Program-made: the position numbers and the translations under genes | Assembly: GCA_027576995.1 (NCBI GenBank) | Contig: JANBQC010000601.1 | Span: forward strand, 1 to 16,913 | Origin: Dimargaris cristalligena | Lineage: Eukaryota; Kickxellomycota; Dimargaritomycetes; Dimargaritales; Dimargaritaceae | DNA: 16,913 bases | Direction: 5' to 3' | Notes under the pieces: model-generated | Database searches by the model: none | What the model was told of the DNA's origin: nothing | The model's input: the letters and a program-made list of their open reading frames with translations, nothing else | Part shown: piece by piece, positions 1 through 10,406 of the stretch | Numbering within the stretch: position 1 is the first letter of the stretch | Layout of the letters: the number at the start of each line of letters is the position of its first letter

Positions 1-404
1 GTCCGATTTTACTATATCTTTTGACAATAAGGCATTTTCGCCTATTATTATATTAGTCGCTCTGCCACACCACAACACTCATATTGTTAAAAAGATTCGA
101 GTTAGACGGTTATTGGTTAGCCTACCCAGCTTATAAGCATACTGTGGTAGATACTTTATACTTCCTAAACCAGCATCGCCCTTTAAATCGAGAGAATAGC
201 TGATGTGGATATATAGTGTACGAATCCGTGGCAGTAGAAAATGCCATTAAAAAGGTATATTTTATTAGATAATACTAAATGGTATAAACGAGGAAGGCTA
301 GAGGTTTAGCATCGGTTTCCCGATGGAAATGACGGGTGCATGATGGGTTTTTAAGGGAGGCTTGAGAAATATAGGTTGGCGGGAGGGGGGCATTAGTTAG
401 ATTC
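1..404. other. 3' flank of the branching enzyme gene, no gene seen
   Basis: AT-rich spacer and presumed 3' UTR of the minus-strand gene. No ORF with recognisable content was found. A candidate AATAAA at 261-266 is the only signal I can name. Confidence 0.6.
261..266 (-). terminator. Candidate poly(A) signal AATAAA of the branching enzyme gene
   Basis: A canonical AATAAA on the minus strand lies about 140 nt downstream of the branching enzyme stop codon, a sensible distance for a 3' UTR. In AT-rich DNA this hexamer also arises by chance. Confidence 0.45.
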
Positions 405-2755
405 CTAGGCATCGGACTTGAGAATGATGGCCGTACGGGAAGGAATATAGACTTGGATGTAGTTGGGACGTCCGTTCCATTCCCCGGGGGTAGCTGTGAA
501 AACCTGGTTTTGGTCCAAACGATTGTAACCAAAGAACTCGGGGGCATCCGAATTGAGCACCATCTGGTAATTGCCGGACTTCGGAGCGCCAATGCGGTAG
601 TCCGTAAAGCTTTGGGTGGGATGGAAGTTGATAATAAAGAGGAGGGGGCCCCGCTCAAACGCCACCACCTTATCGCCTTCGTGTTTCGTCGACACCCAAG
701 TGTGCTCGGATTCCAGCCAAGGATAGCGATTCTCGAGGTGATGCATAGCGCGATCCCAGTTCACGAGGTACTTATAGCGGAGCAGGGGGTCTTCGACCAG
801 ATTGAATTGCCGGCGGGCGTAGTGGAAGCTGTCGTGGTTGCCCTCGCGCGGGAAGTCCAGCCATTCGGGGTGGCCAAATTCGTTGCCCTCGAAGTTAAGA
901 TAACCCTCCCCACCCAACCCGTAGGTCACCAGGCGGATCAGTTTGTGTAGGGCCATACCACGGTCGATGATGGGGGTGCGTTCAGTCAGGTCCGACATGT
1001 TTGTGTACATTTCCTTGTCCATAAGCCAGAAGGCCAGCGACTTATCGCCCACCAGGGCCTGGTCGTGCGACTCGGCGTAGGCGATGGACTTCTCCTTCCA
1101 CCGCCGGTTGACCAGGTTGAAGGTGATATCGCCCATCTTCCAGTCCTCATCCCGCACTTCCTTCAGCAGCTTGATCCACATATCGGGAATGGCCATGGCT
1201 AAGCGGTAGTCGAAGCCCACGCCGCCCTCTTCGACCGGTCGGCACAAGGCAGGCATACCCGACACGTCCTCGGCGATGGTCAGTACGTGGGGATAGAGAG
1301 AGTGGAGCATGTAGTTGGCGATCATCAAGTACCCAAGGGCCTCACCGTCGACGGCGCCGCCAAAGTATTCTTCATAGTTGCCGCTGAACCCCGTGGCAAT
1401 ACCGTGGTGCAGGTAGAGCATCGAGGTGACTCCGTCAAAGCGGAACCCGTCCATACGGTATTCGTCCATGTAGAAGCGGAGGTTGGATAGGAGGAATCGC
1501 AGTACTTCATGGTGGCTGTAATTGAACAGGCGGCTGTTCCACAGCTCGTGGCGCCCCCGGCTGCCTTCATGGAAGTAGCAGTGGTCGGTACCGTCGAAGT
1601 GATTCAGGCCATCCAGCACGTTGTTGCTGGCGTGCGAGTGGACAACGTCCAGTAGGACGGTAAGTCCCAGTCCGTGCGCGGTATCGACGAGCCGCTTGAG
1701 GTCCTCGGGGGTGCCATAGCGACTGGAGGCGGCAAAGAAATTGGTGACTTGGTACCCGAAACTGGCGTAGTAGGCGTGTTCCATCACCGCCATCAATTGG
1801 ATTGTGTTGTAGCCTAAATCTTTGATGTAGGGCAGCATGCGATCAGTGAATTCGTTGTAGGTGCCCACCCGGGGTTCGGGGGTCGAGATACCGACGTGGG
1901 CCTCGTAAACACGCAGGCTCTTCGGGCGGGGTGGAGCCGGGTTCTTCCACACGTAGGGCTGCGGCGGATCCCAGTACACAGCGTCATACACGGGACTGGT
2001 GTTCAAGTCCTGAGTAACCCGGGTGATCCAAGCTGGAATACGGTCGAAGCGTTCGCCGGACTCGTTCGTAAACGAAACCTGTGGGTCAAAATCAAGGAAA
2101 ATGGGGGTGGGATGGTAGATATGAGAAAGTGCAATCGCCAACCCAAGGACTGGGGGGGGGATGAGTTGGCTGTTAAGTGCCAACGGAGAGTAGGATGGGG
2201 TGGTTTCTCAGACACCAACCAACTTCTGTAGAAAGACGACTTAGTGATAGTGACTGGAGGGACCGAATACCCTGAGAGATTACATACCTTAATTTTAGAG
2301 TCGTGCGGAATAGCGGGCTGACCGGGAGCGACGTGGGGGATGGCAATCTCCCAAACCCCAAAGCTGTTTTTGGTCATAGTATGGGCCGAGTGGTCCCAGT
2401 TGTTGAACTCGCCGATAAGGCAGGCGCTGGTGGCGCCTGGGGCCCACTCCCGGTAGATAATATGGGTCTTGGTGCGGTTAAAGCCAAACTTCTCGTAGCC
2501 GCGGCTGAAGTCGTCGAGACTGCCTTCGGTCCGGTCAATAGTGTTGACCCAATTGCGGAAGTAGCCGTAACGGCCCCTCAGAGCGGCCCGGAAAGGGGCC
2601 AGGTACGGGTCCCTTTTGATGACCTCGAACTCCTCCTCGCCCTTCTCTCCTTCGGCGTTTTCGTGTTGGGTGGGTTCGGGGTGGGTCGGGGTAGTGCTGG
2701 CCATGGTGGGTGCAGAGTCGGCGTGGGCGGTGGGGGAAGAAGTAGCGTGCTCCAT
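405..2755 (-). CDS. GBE1/GLC3: Glycogen (1,4-alpha-glucan) branching enzyme, two exons, 713 aa
   Basis: This cytosolic enzyme cuts alpha-1,4-glucan chains and rejoins them as alpha-1,6 branches during glycogen synthesis. Exon 1 is 2755-2288 (residues 1-156) and exon 2 is 2078-405 (157-713); the phase-0 junction gives [17 protein letters not shown] and aligns without a gap to the yeast enzyme as I recall it. The N-terminal CBM48 domain begins near residue 95 (REWAPGA, GEFNNW). The GH13 barrel shows DVVHSH (300-305), GFRFDG with nucleophile Asp371, AEDVSG with acid/base Glu426, and SHD (His494, Asp495). NEFGHPEW lies at 554-561, followed by an all-beta C-terminal domain (~615-713). The length is usual for fungi (~700 aa). 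An in-frame TAG lies 12 nt upstream of Met1, so Met1 is the first possible start. Met18 (at 2704) has a stronger context, CCACCATGG, and could be a second start. Family assignment is very secure. Confidence 0.97.
2079..2287 (-). other. Intron 1 of the branching enzyme gene (209 bp, phase 0)
   Basis: On the minus strand the donor is AAG|GTATGT and the acceptor is CCCACAG|GTTTCG. Splicing restores the conserved stretch between the CBM48 part and the RIPAW motif with no gap. Reading through exon 1 reaches a stop near 2003, and the residues encoded by the intron do not resemble the family. Other AG acceptors inside (a C-run followed by AG near 2150, and TTCTACAG near 2227) would break this alignment. 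No strong branch-point motif is seen. Confidence 0.92.
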
Positions 2756-2826
2756 TAGAAGGGGCTACTATGCGGACAGGAGAAATGGGGAAGGTTGTCG
2801 AGAATGCAGGATAGAACAGCAGCCGC

Positions 2827-2832
2827 TATATA
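2827..2832 (-). promoter_or_regulatory. Candidate TATA box of the branching enzyme gene
   Basis: CTATATAG lies in a GC-rich setting about 72 nt upstream of Met1 (about 123 nt upstream of Met18). The surrounding minus strand is C/T-rich, as expected of a fungal promoter and leader. The motif reads the same on both strands, so its direction comes only from the neighbouring gene. Confidence 0.5.
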
Positions 2833-3230
2833 GACGGGCGGTAGTGGAGGGGGGGTTGGTATATGCACTGAAGAACAGGCGTAGGGTGGTTGTTATATGA
2901 GGCAGAGAAACCTAGTAAGGGGGAGGTTTATAGCGTGGTGGTTATGTCGCGGTTGATGAAAGCGAGATAAGAGGGAAATGATATGTTCGTCACAGTTGAT
3001 TCCCGCGGCTGTAGAGTGTGGGACAAGCGCATATGGAAGAGCATATATACTTATTATATAATGGTATAATGTAGAAGTACCCTTTCGGTTTATGGTGGCT
3101 GGGAGAATAAGGCGGGAGAGGCTGTTCATTTCGTGTTCTTCCTTATCCGTCCTAATCCCCCCTCTTCCCTATGGATAATGAACATAATAGAACGCTCCCT
3201 GATCCAACCCCACAGGAATACGAAACGAGG

Positions 3231-3237
3231 CCAATCA
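3231..3237 (+). promoter_or_regulatory. Candidate CCAAT box (CCAATCA)
   Basis: GGCCAATCAGG is a textbook CCAAT-box context for the HAP/NF-Y complex, which works in either orientation. It lies about 475 nt upstream of the branching enzyme start and about 785 nt beyond the receptor gene's 3' end, so the branching enzyme is the nearer possible target. Found by motif match only. Confidence 0.3.
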
Positions 3238-4021
3238 GGGTACGCGCCATCAACTAGACGTCACTCCAATGTCCATCCTATCAATCTGTTCTTCAGCACT
3301 GTACTCGCCCCAGCCAAAGAGTGGCGCGGATTCACCTAGTCAAGGAATATCTCAAATCGAGTGCTAACCCCGTTTGTGGTGGTGCTTTATGTATACCCCC
3401 AAGATGTGTGTGGCAGTAGTTAGTTTAATAAAACCTGGTGTAGCTAGTAGTAGTTATTTAAGGCATTAAACAGGCCATATAGAGTGTCTCTGGAAATACA
3501 TCGGGCCCACCCAGCAAGTCGCCGCAAGGCGGCATAAATATAACCCTTTCGAGCAACTAATCGGGGGAATTTCTATGTACAGGGTCGGTTTCCTATTGTT
3601 CCATCCATAAATGTACCCACGATTAAATTATACTATCCCAGCTGCATTTTGATTGGGAAAATACTGTGGGAAACCCCCCCGTCTGGGAAGTTGTACCAAA
3701 AATATATGGCCGATATTTCCAAGTTGCCCACCTTCCCACTTAGTAAACCGTACTAATCAAGCAAACACCTCTAAACCTAAACGTGTTCGCCGGTTTTATC
3801 CTTTCCATGTCCTGCTCTGCAACCACCCCGTACACCAACTATACCCCAACTTGCCGGTTGATTAAACCAAGCCTTTTGTTGATAAATGCGATTTTTAATT
3901 AAACACTGATGATAAAGTATAGGGCCAGCTCACACTGGGCACCCTCATAAACATATAAATAATTACAAAAAAAATTTACTGTACACGAATACGGCCACTA
4001 AGGCGGGCATATAGTGGTCCC

Positions 4022-6726
4022 TCAGGGCAAATGGTGCTGGTTATTCTCAACCCGGGCCCCAATCATGCCCGACATGGGCAATATTTGGGGGTTGTGCAGC
4101 TTAAGCGAGGGCCCGCTTCCGAAATCCAAAAAGTAGTACATCGCCACCGGATCCCACTGCCCCATAAAATCGTACGCCTGAATTTGGATGGAGGAGTGCC
4201 CATTTTGGACAGCAGGCTGTTTAGATTTGAAAGGTTTGGTGGGCATGTTGGCCAACCGAGGCAGCACGGACGCGCGCTGGAAGCGCCGTGGGGGCTTCGT
4301 AGCCGCAGGCACCAGGAGGGGCAGCCGCCGGTGTTGCCGACTTAAGCGAATCGTTAGACTATTCCGGGGGCTCATCTTTTTTAGAGCCTTTGGAGTGCCC
4401 ATGGCTGGCGTCTCCGGCGATGAAAGCGTGATGGGTGGTGGTGGTGATTCGACTTGGGGGGTTGTCGCCTGCAACGAAGTAGGTGGATAATAGGGGTGGT
4501 GGTAATGGGTCCTCCGGTTTAAGTCCGTAAGCATTTCACTGAGGAGGTCATCGATTTCGTCATCGTCAATCGGGTCCTGCGCGAGATCCAGCTCGGTCGG
4601 GATGATATGCTTGGTTAGTCGTTTAAGGGATTCCAAGCCCCCCGGCGTGAGTAGACGACTGTCTCGCTGTCGGGGGAACGGTACGTTGGACCCACCACTG
4701 ATGTTGGCCTTCAGTAGGTAGTTGAGAAACCGCGACGAGGTCAGTTTCTGTCGAGCGTCATTCGACTGTCGCTGGGGGGACGATGAGTCGGAGTCCGTCC
4801 CGAGGCCCCAGGCACAGGTGGAGGTGAGGTTGGATGACCCCACACTGGACGACCCGGCAGAGGTACTGGACGAAGTGTAGCGACGGTGGGCCTTTTCGAG
4901 CTTCCGGAAAGGCGGTAAGGGCCGTAGACCTCCTGAACCCCCGCTCCATACACCCGAAAGTTCGGATAGGGTGGGTGATTGGATTTGCTCAAACGGTACG
5001 GTTGGATATACTGATAAATGGCCCATGTCCTGTCGCCGACCAATGGGAGACGCCAGTACCGAGGTGGATTTACGGTGGGGATCAAAGGTGAGACGGGGAA
5101 TACTGAGTTGCTCCATTGAAGCATCGGTGGAAAATGATGATTCCCAGTGGCCCGTTTGCCGGCGGCGCATTATCTTACTGATATAAGTGGACCGCTGGAT
5201 CTCGCGGGCCCGGACAGTCTCAAGGTCCTCCTCGGGCTCCTCCGGTGCAGCCGAGTCCCGTCGATCCGAGCCGCCGGGTTCACCAGTTTTGGACTCAACC
5301 GTTGCGGCAGTGGAATCCTTAGGGTCCTGACTGGACTTCGAGTCGCTGGAAGTGGACGGATTCGTTACAGTGGAACTTATACCTTTCTGTAGAAACGAAA
5401 TGGTCCCATGGGTTACATTTTGCCGGCTAAGCAAATAGCCAAATGATAGGTAGTGTCCCTTGTCCCGGGGTGAAGTAGCAGTAGTAGTAGTAATGACCTT
5501 GTCGCTAACCACAGCATCCGGTGGTTGAGGACAATCCAAGTGCAGTACTTCCTTGGTCTGGCGGCCCTTGGTGAAGAAGTTCAGGGAGAAATAAATGAGG
5601 CAATTAAACAGCCCCCTCAGTGGGGATACCGCGCCGAAGTACAAGGCCACGGGGTACGAAAGGGTGCGGTCGTGAGCCATGGAATAGAACCGGGCTATTA
5701 GGGTAGGCGACCAGGAGACGAGGAACACCACCATATGCAGCGATGTGGTGATCGAATACAGCCGCTTATACCGCAGGACTCGCTCCTGCTGGATTGCCGT
5801 CATATTTTGGGTTCGGGATTGAACGTCGTGGAAAATCACATACCCTACCACTCCAAAGGTGGCGAGAAGAAAAACAGTTACTAGGATTAGGGGCGCAAGC
5901 CATATAACAATTTGAAGGGCGAGATGTTGTGGTGGTATCCAGCACCTATTGGGGATTTGCATGAACCGACAGGGAGATGGCGAGTACAGCAACAGTGGAG
6001 ATCATAAAGGGAGGTTAGTTGAATACCCGTCGGATAAAAAATAATCGAAGCTAAACGGAGGGAGAGAACTGGCCCCATTCCCTGTGTTGTGCGTTTAAAG
6101 AATATCGACTATATTTAGAGCTGGTCGACAATAACGGGGTGCCAGTGGTAGGAGGGCATATAGAGGCCCATCCTAATTACTGGCAGGGGGCCCAGGTCCA
6201 GCGGCCTTACTTACCATAGGTCAGCGTCGCCGTATCCGCGGACTCGATTTGGGTCCCGGGCAACCAGGGGGGTGACCGCGATGGCCAAGGGTAGTAGGAA
6301 AAAAGTGCCCAGCATAAACTGCTGGTTACGCCGAATAATGGATTTTTGGCGGTCCAACAAAAATACCGAGACCAGATTAACCGCCACCAAACCGGAACAC
6401 AGAATGGAGGCCAAGGTGCCCCATTGTATTAAAATGGCTTGCAGCTGACAGATGGCGGAGTTGGGGCCGCCCCACTGGTCGAGCGGCTGGCGACTCAGGG
6501 CTTTGGCGCTAACGTCGATGAGATCGGCCAGGGTGACCACCAGGGTATACTTGAAGGAATTGGTTCGGAGTCGGCGCATGAATGCAAGGCAAACTAGAAC
6601 GGCTAGACAGCCTACTATACTTAAACCCGCGGTAATTCGAGTGGTATTTACAAGGATATTGAGGTGGGCGTTGTCATTGGCATGGCTGTTGGCATCCTCA
6701 GTCGTTTGGTGAATCCCCTCGATCAT
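4022..6726 (-). CDS. Seven-helix GPCR, cAMP-receptor/Git3-like, long cytoplasmic tail, two exons, 811 aa
   Basis: This is a predicted plasma-membrane receptor signalling through a G protein; the ligand is unknown. Exon 1 is 6726-6215 and exon 2 is 5945-4022, joined in phase 2 to give YGDADLWCWIPPQ, a second-loop motif typical of CAR-like receptors. Approximate helices are TM1 31-50, TM2 58-75, TM3 92-118, TM4 136-155, TM5 180-209, TM6 233-255 and TM7 267-295 (SPLRGLFNCLIYF). Cys93 and Cys172 are placed for the usual TM3-loop 2 disulfide. Asn27 (NTT) is a possible N-glycosylation site. No DRY motif follows TM3. The tail (~300-811) is rich in Ser, Thr and Pro, with basic patches and an acidic stretch (626-645). 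An in-frame TAA two codons upstream supports this start. The GPCR class is secure from topology and motifs; the exact subfamily is less so. Confidence 0.88.
5946..6214 (-). other. Intron of the receptor gene (269 bp, phase 2)
   Basis: The donor is CTATG|GTAAGT and the acceptor is CCCCAATAG|GTGCTGG on the minus strand. A canonical branch-site motif ACTAAC (6014-6019) lies about 70 nt before the acceptor. Splicing rebuilds LWCWI exactly; unspliced, exon 1 stops one codon after the donor position. Confidence 0.92.
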
Positions 6727-9700
6727 GTTTTAGGAGGGTATTCAATGAATAAAAAAGCGATTACACTCACAGTGACTGTAAGTCCAATCTCAGGGTAGAT
6801 TTTAAAAATGGCCACTGCAAGAGAGACAGTAAGTGCCGAAATAGGGTAAGGAGCAACCGATAATAAGAGATACAAAAATAGCTTAGAATATAGGGATGTA
6901 CACATGGGCAGCTATCGCCCATTGACTAGCCGAAGTGTATTAGAAGAGCGGGGAGTTGCTTGTATCGGGGGGGCGGGTTAAAGGGGCGCCCAGAGGGCCT
7001 ATGAAGGAGTTCCGACAATACTAGTTTATAGAAAAAAGGCACTGAGGAGAGCCCTTCAATACGATAATTGGAAAGTAGGCCAAGTTGACTGAAGTATATT
7101 ATACATGGGTTTGATAAACAGCAGGAATTCTGACAATAAAACATGGGCTCGACTCCACCATGGGCAGGACTAATAAATTCAATTTTAAGTTGCAATTAAG
7201 TTGGCGAATGTATGAAGGGGAAAGGTGGTGGTGGTATGGGGGGTGCCAAACTAGTCTGCAAAAATTAGTTATAAATTATGTAAATTAGGCCTAAACTGGC
7301 GTAGTTTCGGGATATAGAGTTTGGCTGAGCGACCGACAGACCGTACGGGTGGCGCGAAGTTTCGAATTAAAATGTCTAAAGGATGGAAAATTAATTAGTG
7401 GCGAAAAGGCAGTCTAAAAAATGTATGCCGCCGGAAAACAAATATATATAGAGTAGTAGGGCAAATTGTGGAACCTCTGTAGTAGAAGATGTAGGGGCAG
7501 GCTTATATAATTATATAAGCTGGTAAGAGAGGGTAGAGGGGGACTAGGTACAGGGGCGGCCATTAGCAGAGAAGGGGAGGGACGGGCGCCAAAACCCGAC
7601 AGTACGGACCCCGCGGCTGATTGTACAATAGCTTCGAGGAAAGGGAGTAGCGCCGAGGGCCGACCATTAAGGGAGGGGGAGAAGGGACGAGAGGGGTTTA
7701 AACACACGGTGCCTAGTTATCCGAAACGTATTTTGCCATTATATTAATACAAAGAGGAGTTGCCAAGAATGAAAGAGTACTATCGAGGTGACTTACTTCA
7801 ATGGTTAAATAGACCAAAAATCGAAAATGGCGATTAGGCGATGGCAAACGTACAAAACTCTCCGCTGCGTATAAGTTGACCTAGGCCGATATGCCCCTAT
7901 ACTAATGTACTCTTGCCGTGTGCCCCACTGAGGGTATTGGTTAGTGTCATTTAGGAGAGTAAAGCGGCCTTTATTGCAATTAATAGTAGCTTCCATTGAC
8001 TTTGAGGTACATCCTCTTTCCGTTCAATTATATTTTAATCCACCCACACCACCCCGTGTATGTCAGGGCAATGCCATAATCCAAAGGTCTACGGACTTTC
8101 CCGCCCGCCGCATTTATCCCTTTTCCTCCTACTTTCATTTACCCCATCCCCTACTCTCTCATACTCTTGTTTTTTGGTCATTCATTTCAAAGTGCCTTGG
8201 CAATCCTATTTAGTTGGGATAAAGACCCCTCAATTAGAGGATCACCCGTATAGTCAGGGATAAATAGGAAACCAGAATGTGAATCAATATAGAGCAGCAT
8301 TGGCTGTAGCCACCTCTCGAAGCCCATTTAGCGACTGTCACTTCGTCAAACAGTCACCGGCTGTTACCTTTCCTACCCCGGGACAGTTGAAATTGCGACC
8401 CCCCCGCCCTTAGTTCAACGGCATCTATTTCTTGCCCTGTGCCCATGCACCCGTGAAAGCAGAGAAGTCGACGGGGGGACTACCTATCAAGCGAATAGAC
8501 GCCTTTGTCACCGGCCTTCGCCCACTTTCTCTTAAATTGCTCAATAATTTCGGCAGTCGACATCGACTCCCCCCGCTATGTGTTCTCCACTCGTACCTCT
8601 ATTGAGAATTATTTGGTCGTTCATATTAGTGTCCGACTATTTACCGGTATAGACATTTAGACAGCCGTGTCAGTTCTATTTTACCATGTTTTAAAGAAAA
8701 TTTTAACGTATTAATTGGCCGGTGACCATATCAGAGCAGCTAATGGAGACACAATGGCTAAATGCAATATCCTTCTCAATACAATTCCTAAGTTGTCTAT
8801 TATTTTTGCGGATTTGTTAATCGAGCCACTTTATTGAATAACAGGCTGTATGTGTCAGCAACAAGAGCTAACCCCTCAACTGCCACGCCTGGGTCCACTA
8901 GATAATGGCCTACTAAGCGGGGGCTGCATATATACTAGACTTTAATAGTGGTTAGGATAGATATCCGAAAAATGGTGAGAATTTGCCTAGGTGCGGGATA
9001 CGAGAGATGGGGGTGAGAGTATAAAGGTAAGGGGGTAAATTTCAGTATTGGCTTTTGGCCCTAAAGGCAGCCAAGCAAGGATTTTTATGGGCCTCGGATG
9101 GTTGGTGTAATTATATGGGTAGAAAATCGACATGGGTCTTGGGCAACCCACGGGGCTAATCAAGCCATAACTCTGCTTTAAATTATCGCATATCTAGTGT
9201 AACATCCGGTAAAATAGTTGTCCACTTCACTGCCAGCCAAGGAACATGTGGGGGATCGTCGTTAATCAATTATTACCGTGGCCTAAGGTTCAGCCGACAA
9301 ATACAGGTTTCTGATCTTATTGGTACGATTGCCATACATGATAAATAGGAGCGCCATGCCAATCGTGAACACTTATATCAAGGATGCGGTATAAAAGCTA
9401 GGTTGCCAATAGAGACATTAATCATCTTCTAGGTGACCGGTAGTAAGGGCAATTAATCGAAATGAAACCAATAAGATGCTGGCGGTCCCAGGATACATTA
9501 TAAAGCCACTTAGATAAGGCGTGGGCTTAGGATAAGTATACCGAATCGCACCAACATTAAGATTTTGCAGTACCTTTTTTCTTTTTTTGGAAATACGACA
9601 CATATGGGGGACTACCCTATTAGAATAGTGTGTATCACAAATGTAGATAGTCGGCAATCACATCTCAGAACTACCGGCTAGTATTCCAATCCACTAACGA

Positions 9701-10010
9701 ATATTGAGGAACGATCGGGTTCTTTAATTGGTAATTCAAATAAAACTGTATAATTACAAATTGCGGAGATTAAAGAGCAAGTATAAAGGGGGTCGGGTTA
9801 TTACGCCCTAGAAAAAAGTTTACAAATAGTCAGGTATATGACTGACCAGTCTGGACGACCGGGCTGGGCTAAAGCCCAAATGGTCCAATAATACATGTCC
9901 GAGGAGTACGAGGGAATAGGCTAGGCGCCGATTTGAGGGCTCCTTCAGAAATAATAATACTAATAAAAAGTCCTATAAGGGAATCGGATAAGACCAACCA
10001 CTATTTTGAT
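6727..10010. other. Gene-poor 3.3 kb spacer
   Basis: No ORF here gives a protein I recognise and no tRNA or rRNA is evident. Up to about 7720 the plus strand is G/A-rich, with a run of TATA-like motifs around 7440-7520 and a perfect palindrome at 7501-7520. From about 7990 to 8600 the plus strand is C/T-rich, as in a promoter facing right, but no plus-strand gene follows. A T-rich run lies at about 9572-9588. A nested inverted repeat (TGGGCT-AA-AGCCCA inside GACC/GGTC) lies at about 9857-9886. The segment 6727-6905 contains a 60-codon hydrophobic ORF described under findings. Confidence 0.5.
7501..7520. repeat. Perfect 20-bp palindrome
   Basis: The half-site GCTTATATAA is followed directly by its exact reverse complement, with no central spacer. 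It lies in a stretch with several TATATA runs, about 775 nt upstream of the receptor start codon. It could be a two-sided TATA region, a dimer binding site or chance AT-rich symmetry. Confidence 0.6.
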
Positions 10011-10406
10011 TTAAATCTGGTCATTAGCGAAAGTGGAACGACGGTTGAACACTTTGCCGCAAGGGCCGCTCAGACACCCAGTACCACAGTGGGCGTTGGT
10101 GAAGCCACAGAAACCCTGCTTGCTACAGCACGCACCGCTCTGGCAGGGCGTGGCGGCATTGCAACTGCCGGAACCATTGGGAGGGGGATTGGGGGAAGCG
10201 GGAGTGGGGGCACCCTTGCAAGGACCGCTCTGGCAACCGAAGCCGCAGTGGGTGTCGGTGGAACCACAGAAGCCAAAACCGCTGCAGCAGGTGCCGTTGG
10301 CGCACGGCTTGGAAACACTGCAGGTTCCGTCGGAACCCTGGGCCAGGGAGGAAGCGACGAAAACCGAGAGGGTGGCGAGGAGAGCGACGGTGAAGAACTT
10401 GACCAT
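10011..10406 (-). CDS. Secreted chitin-binding protein with two CBM18 (hevein-like) domains, copy 1, 131 aa
   Basis: A small secreted protein predicted to bind chitin or chito-oligosaccharides outside the cell. Residues 1-22 form a signal peptide (basic start, hydrophobic core, SLA|QG cleavage). Domain 1 has cysteines 29, 35, 40, 41, 47, 54, 58 and 63; domain 2 has 82, 88, 93, 94, 100, 107, 111 and 116. Both follow the hevein pattern CCSxxGFCGxxxxxC. A Pro/Gly/Ser linker (64-80) joins them. At the hevein ligand positions domain 1 has Phe44, Phe46 and His53, and domain 2 has Gln97, Phe99 and His106. The start matches CCACCATGG and the TATA box lies 136 nt upstream. The tail, after CGKVFNRRS, differs from the other copies. 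No catalytic domain is attached, so it acts as a lectin-like binder. A role in wall protection or as an effector is inference. Confidence 0.9.
   Translation of the reverse strand: MVKFFTVALLATLSVFVASSLAQGSDGTCSVSKPCANGTCCSGFGFCGSTDTHCGFGCQSGPCKGAPTPASPNPPPNGSGSCNAATPCQSGACCSKQGFCGFTNAHCGTGCLSGPCGKVFNRRSTFANDQI

Larger units (their letters stand above)
2756..4021. other. Spacer between the branching enzyme promoter and the receptor 3' end
   Basis: The left part (to about 3125) is G/A-rich on the plus strand, i.e. C/T-rich on the strand of the branching enzyme gene, fitting its promoter. From about 3130 the plus strand becomes C/T-rich for a few hundred bases. Short ORFs here (such as 3133-3339 plus) show no recognisable protein. 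A 13-base hairpin, GCCGC-AAG-GCGGC, sits at 3521-3533. A variant poly(A) hexamer ATTAAA (minus, 3894-3899) lies about 125 nt past the receptor stop and may end that transcript. Confidence 0.5.

Noticed and set aside
453..950. Plus-strand ORF within the branching enzyme gene
   Set aside because: It is antisense to a clear GH13 protein and has no recognisable content.
3133..3339. 68-codon plus-strand ORF in the spacer after the branching enzyme promoter
   Set aside because: No domain, poor start context and composition typical of spacer DNA.
7414..7707. 97-codon minus-strand ORF rich in Pro, Ser and Leu
   Set aside because: It is what C/T-rich promoter-like DNA gives when translated; no domain is recognisable, and it ends in TATA-like repeats.
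9480..9590. Possible RNA polymerase III gene before the T-rich run at 9572-9588
   Set aside because: No A-box or B-box pattern or tRNA fold could be found upstream; the CGAATCGCACCA near 9541-9553 fits a tRNA 3' end only by chance.
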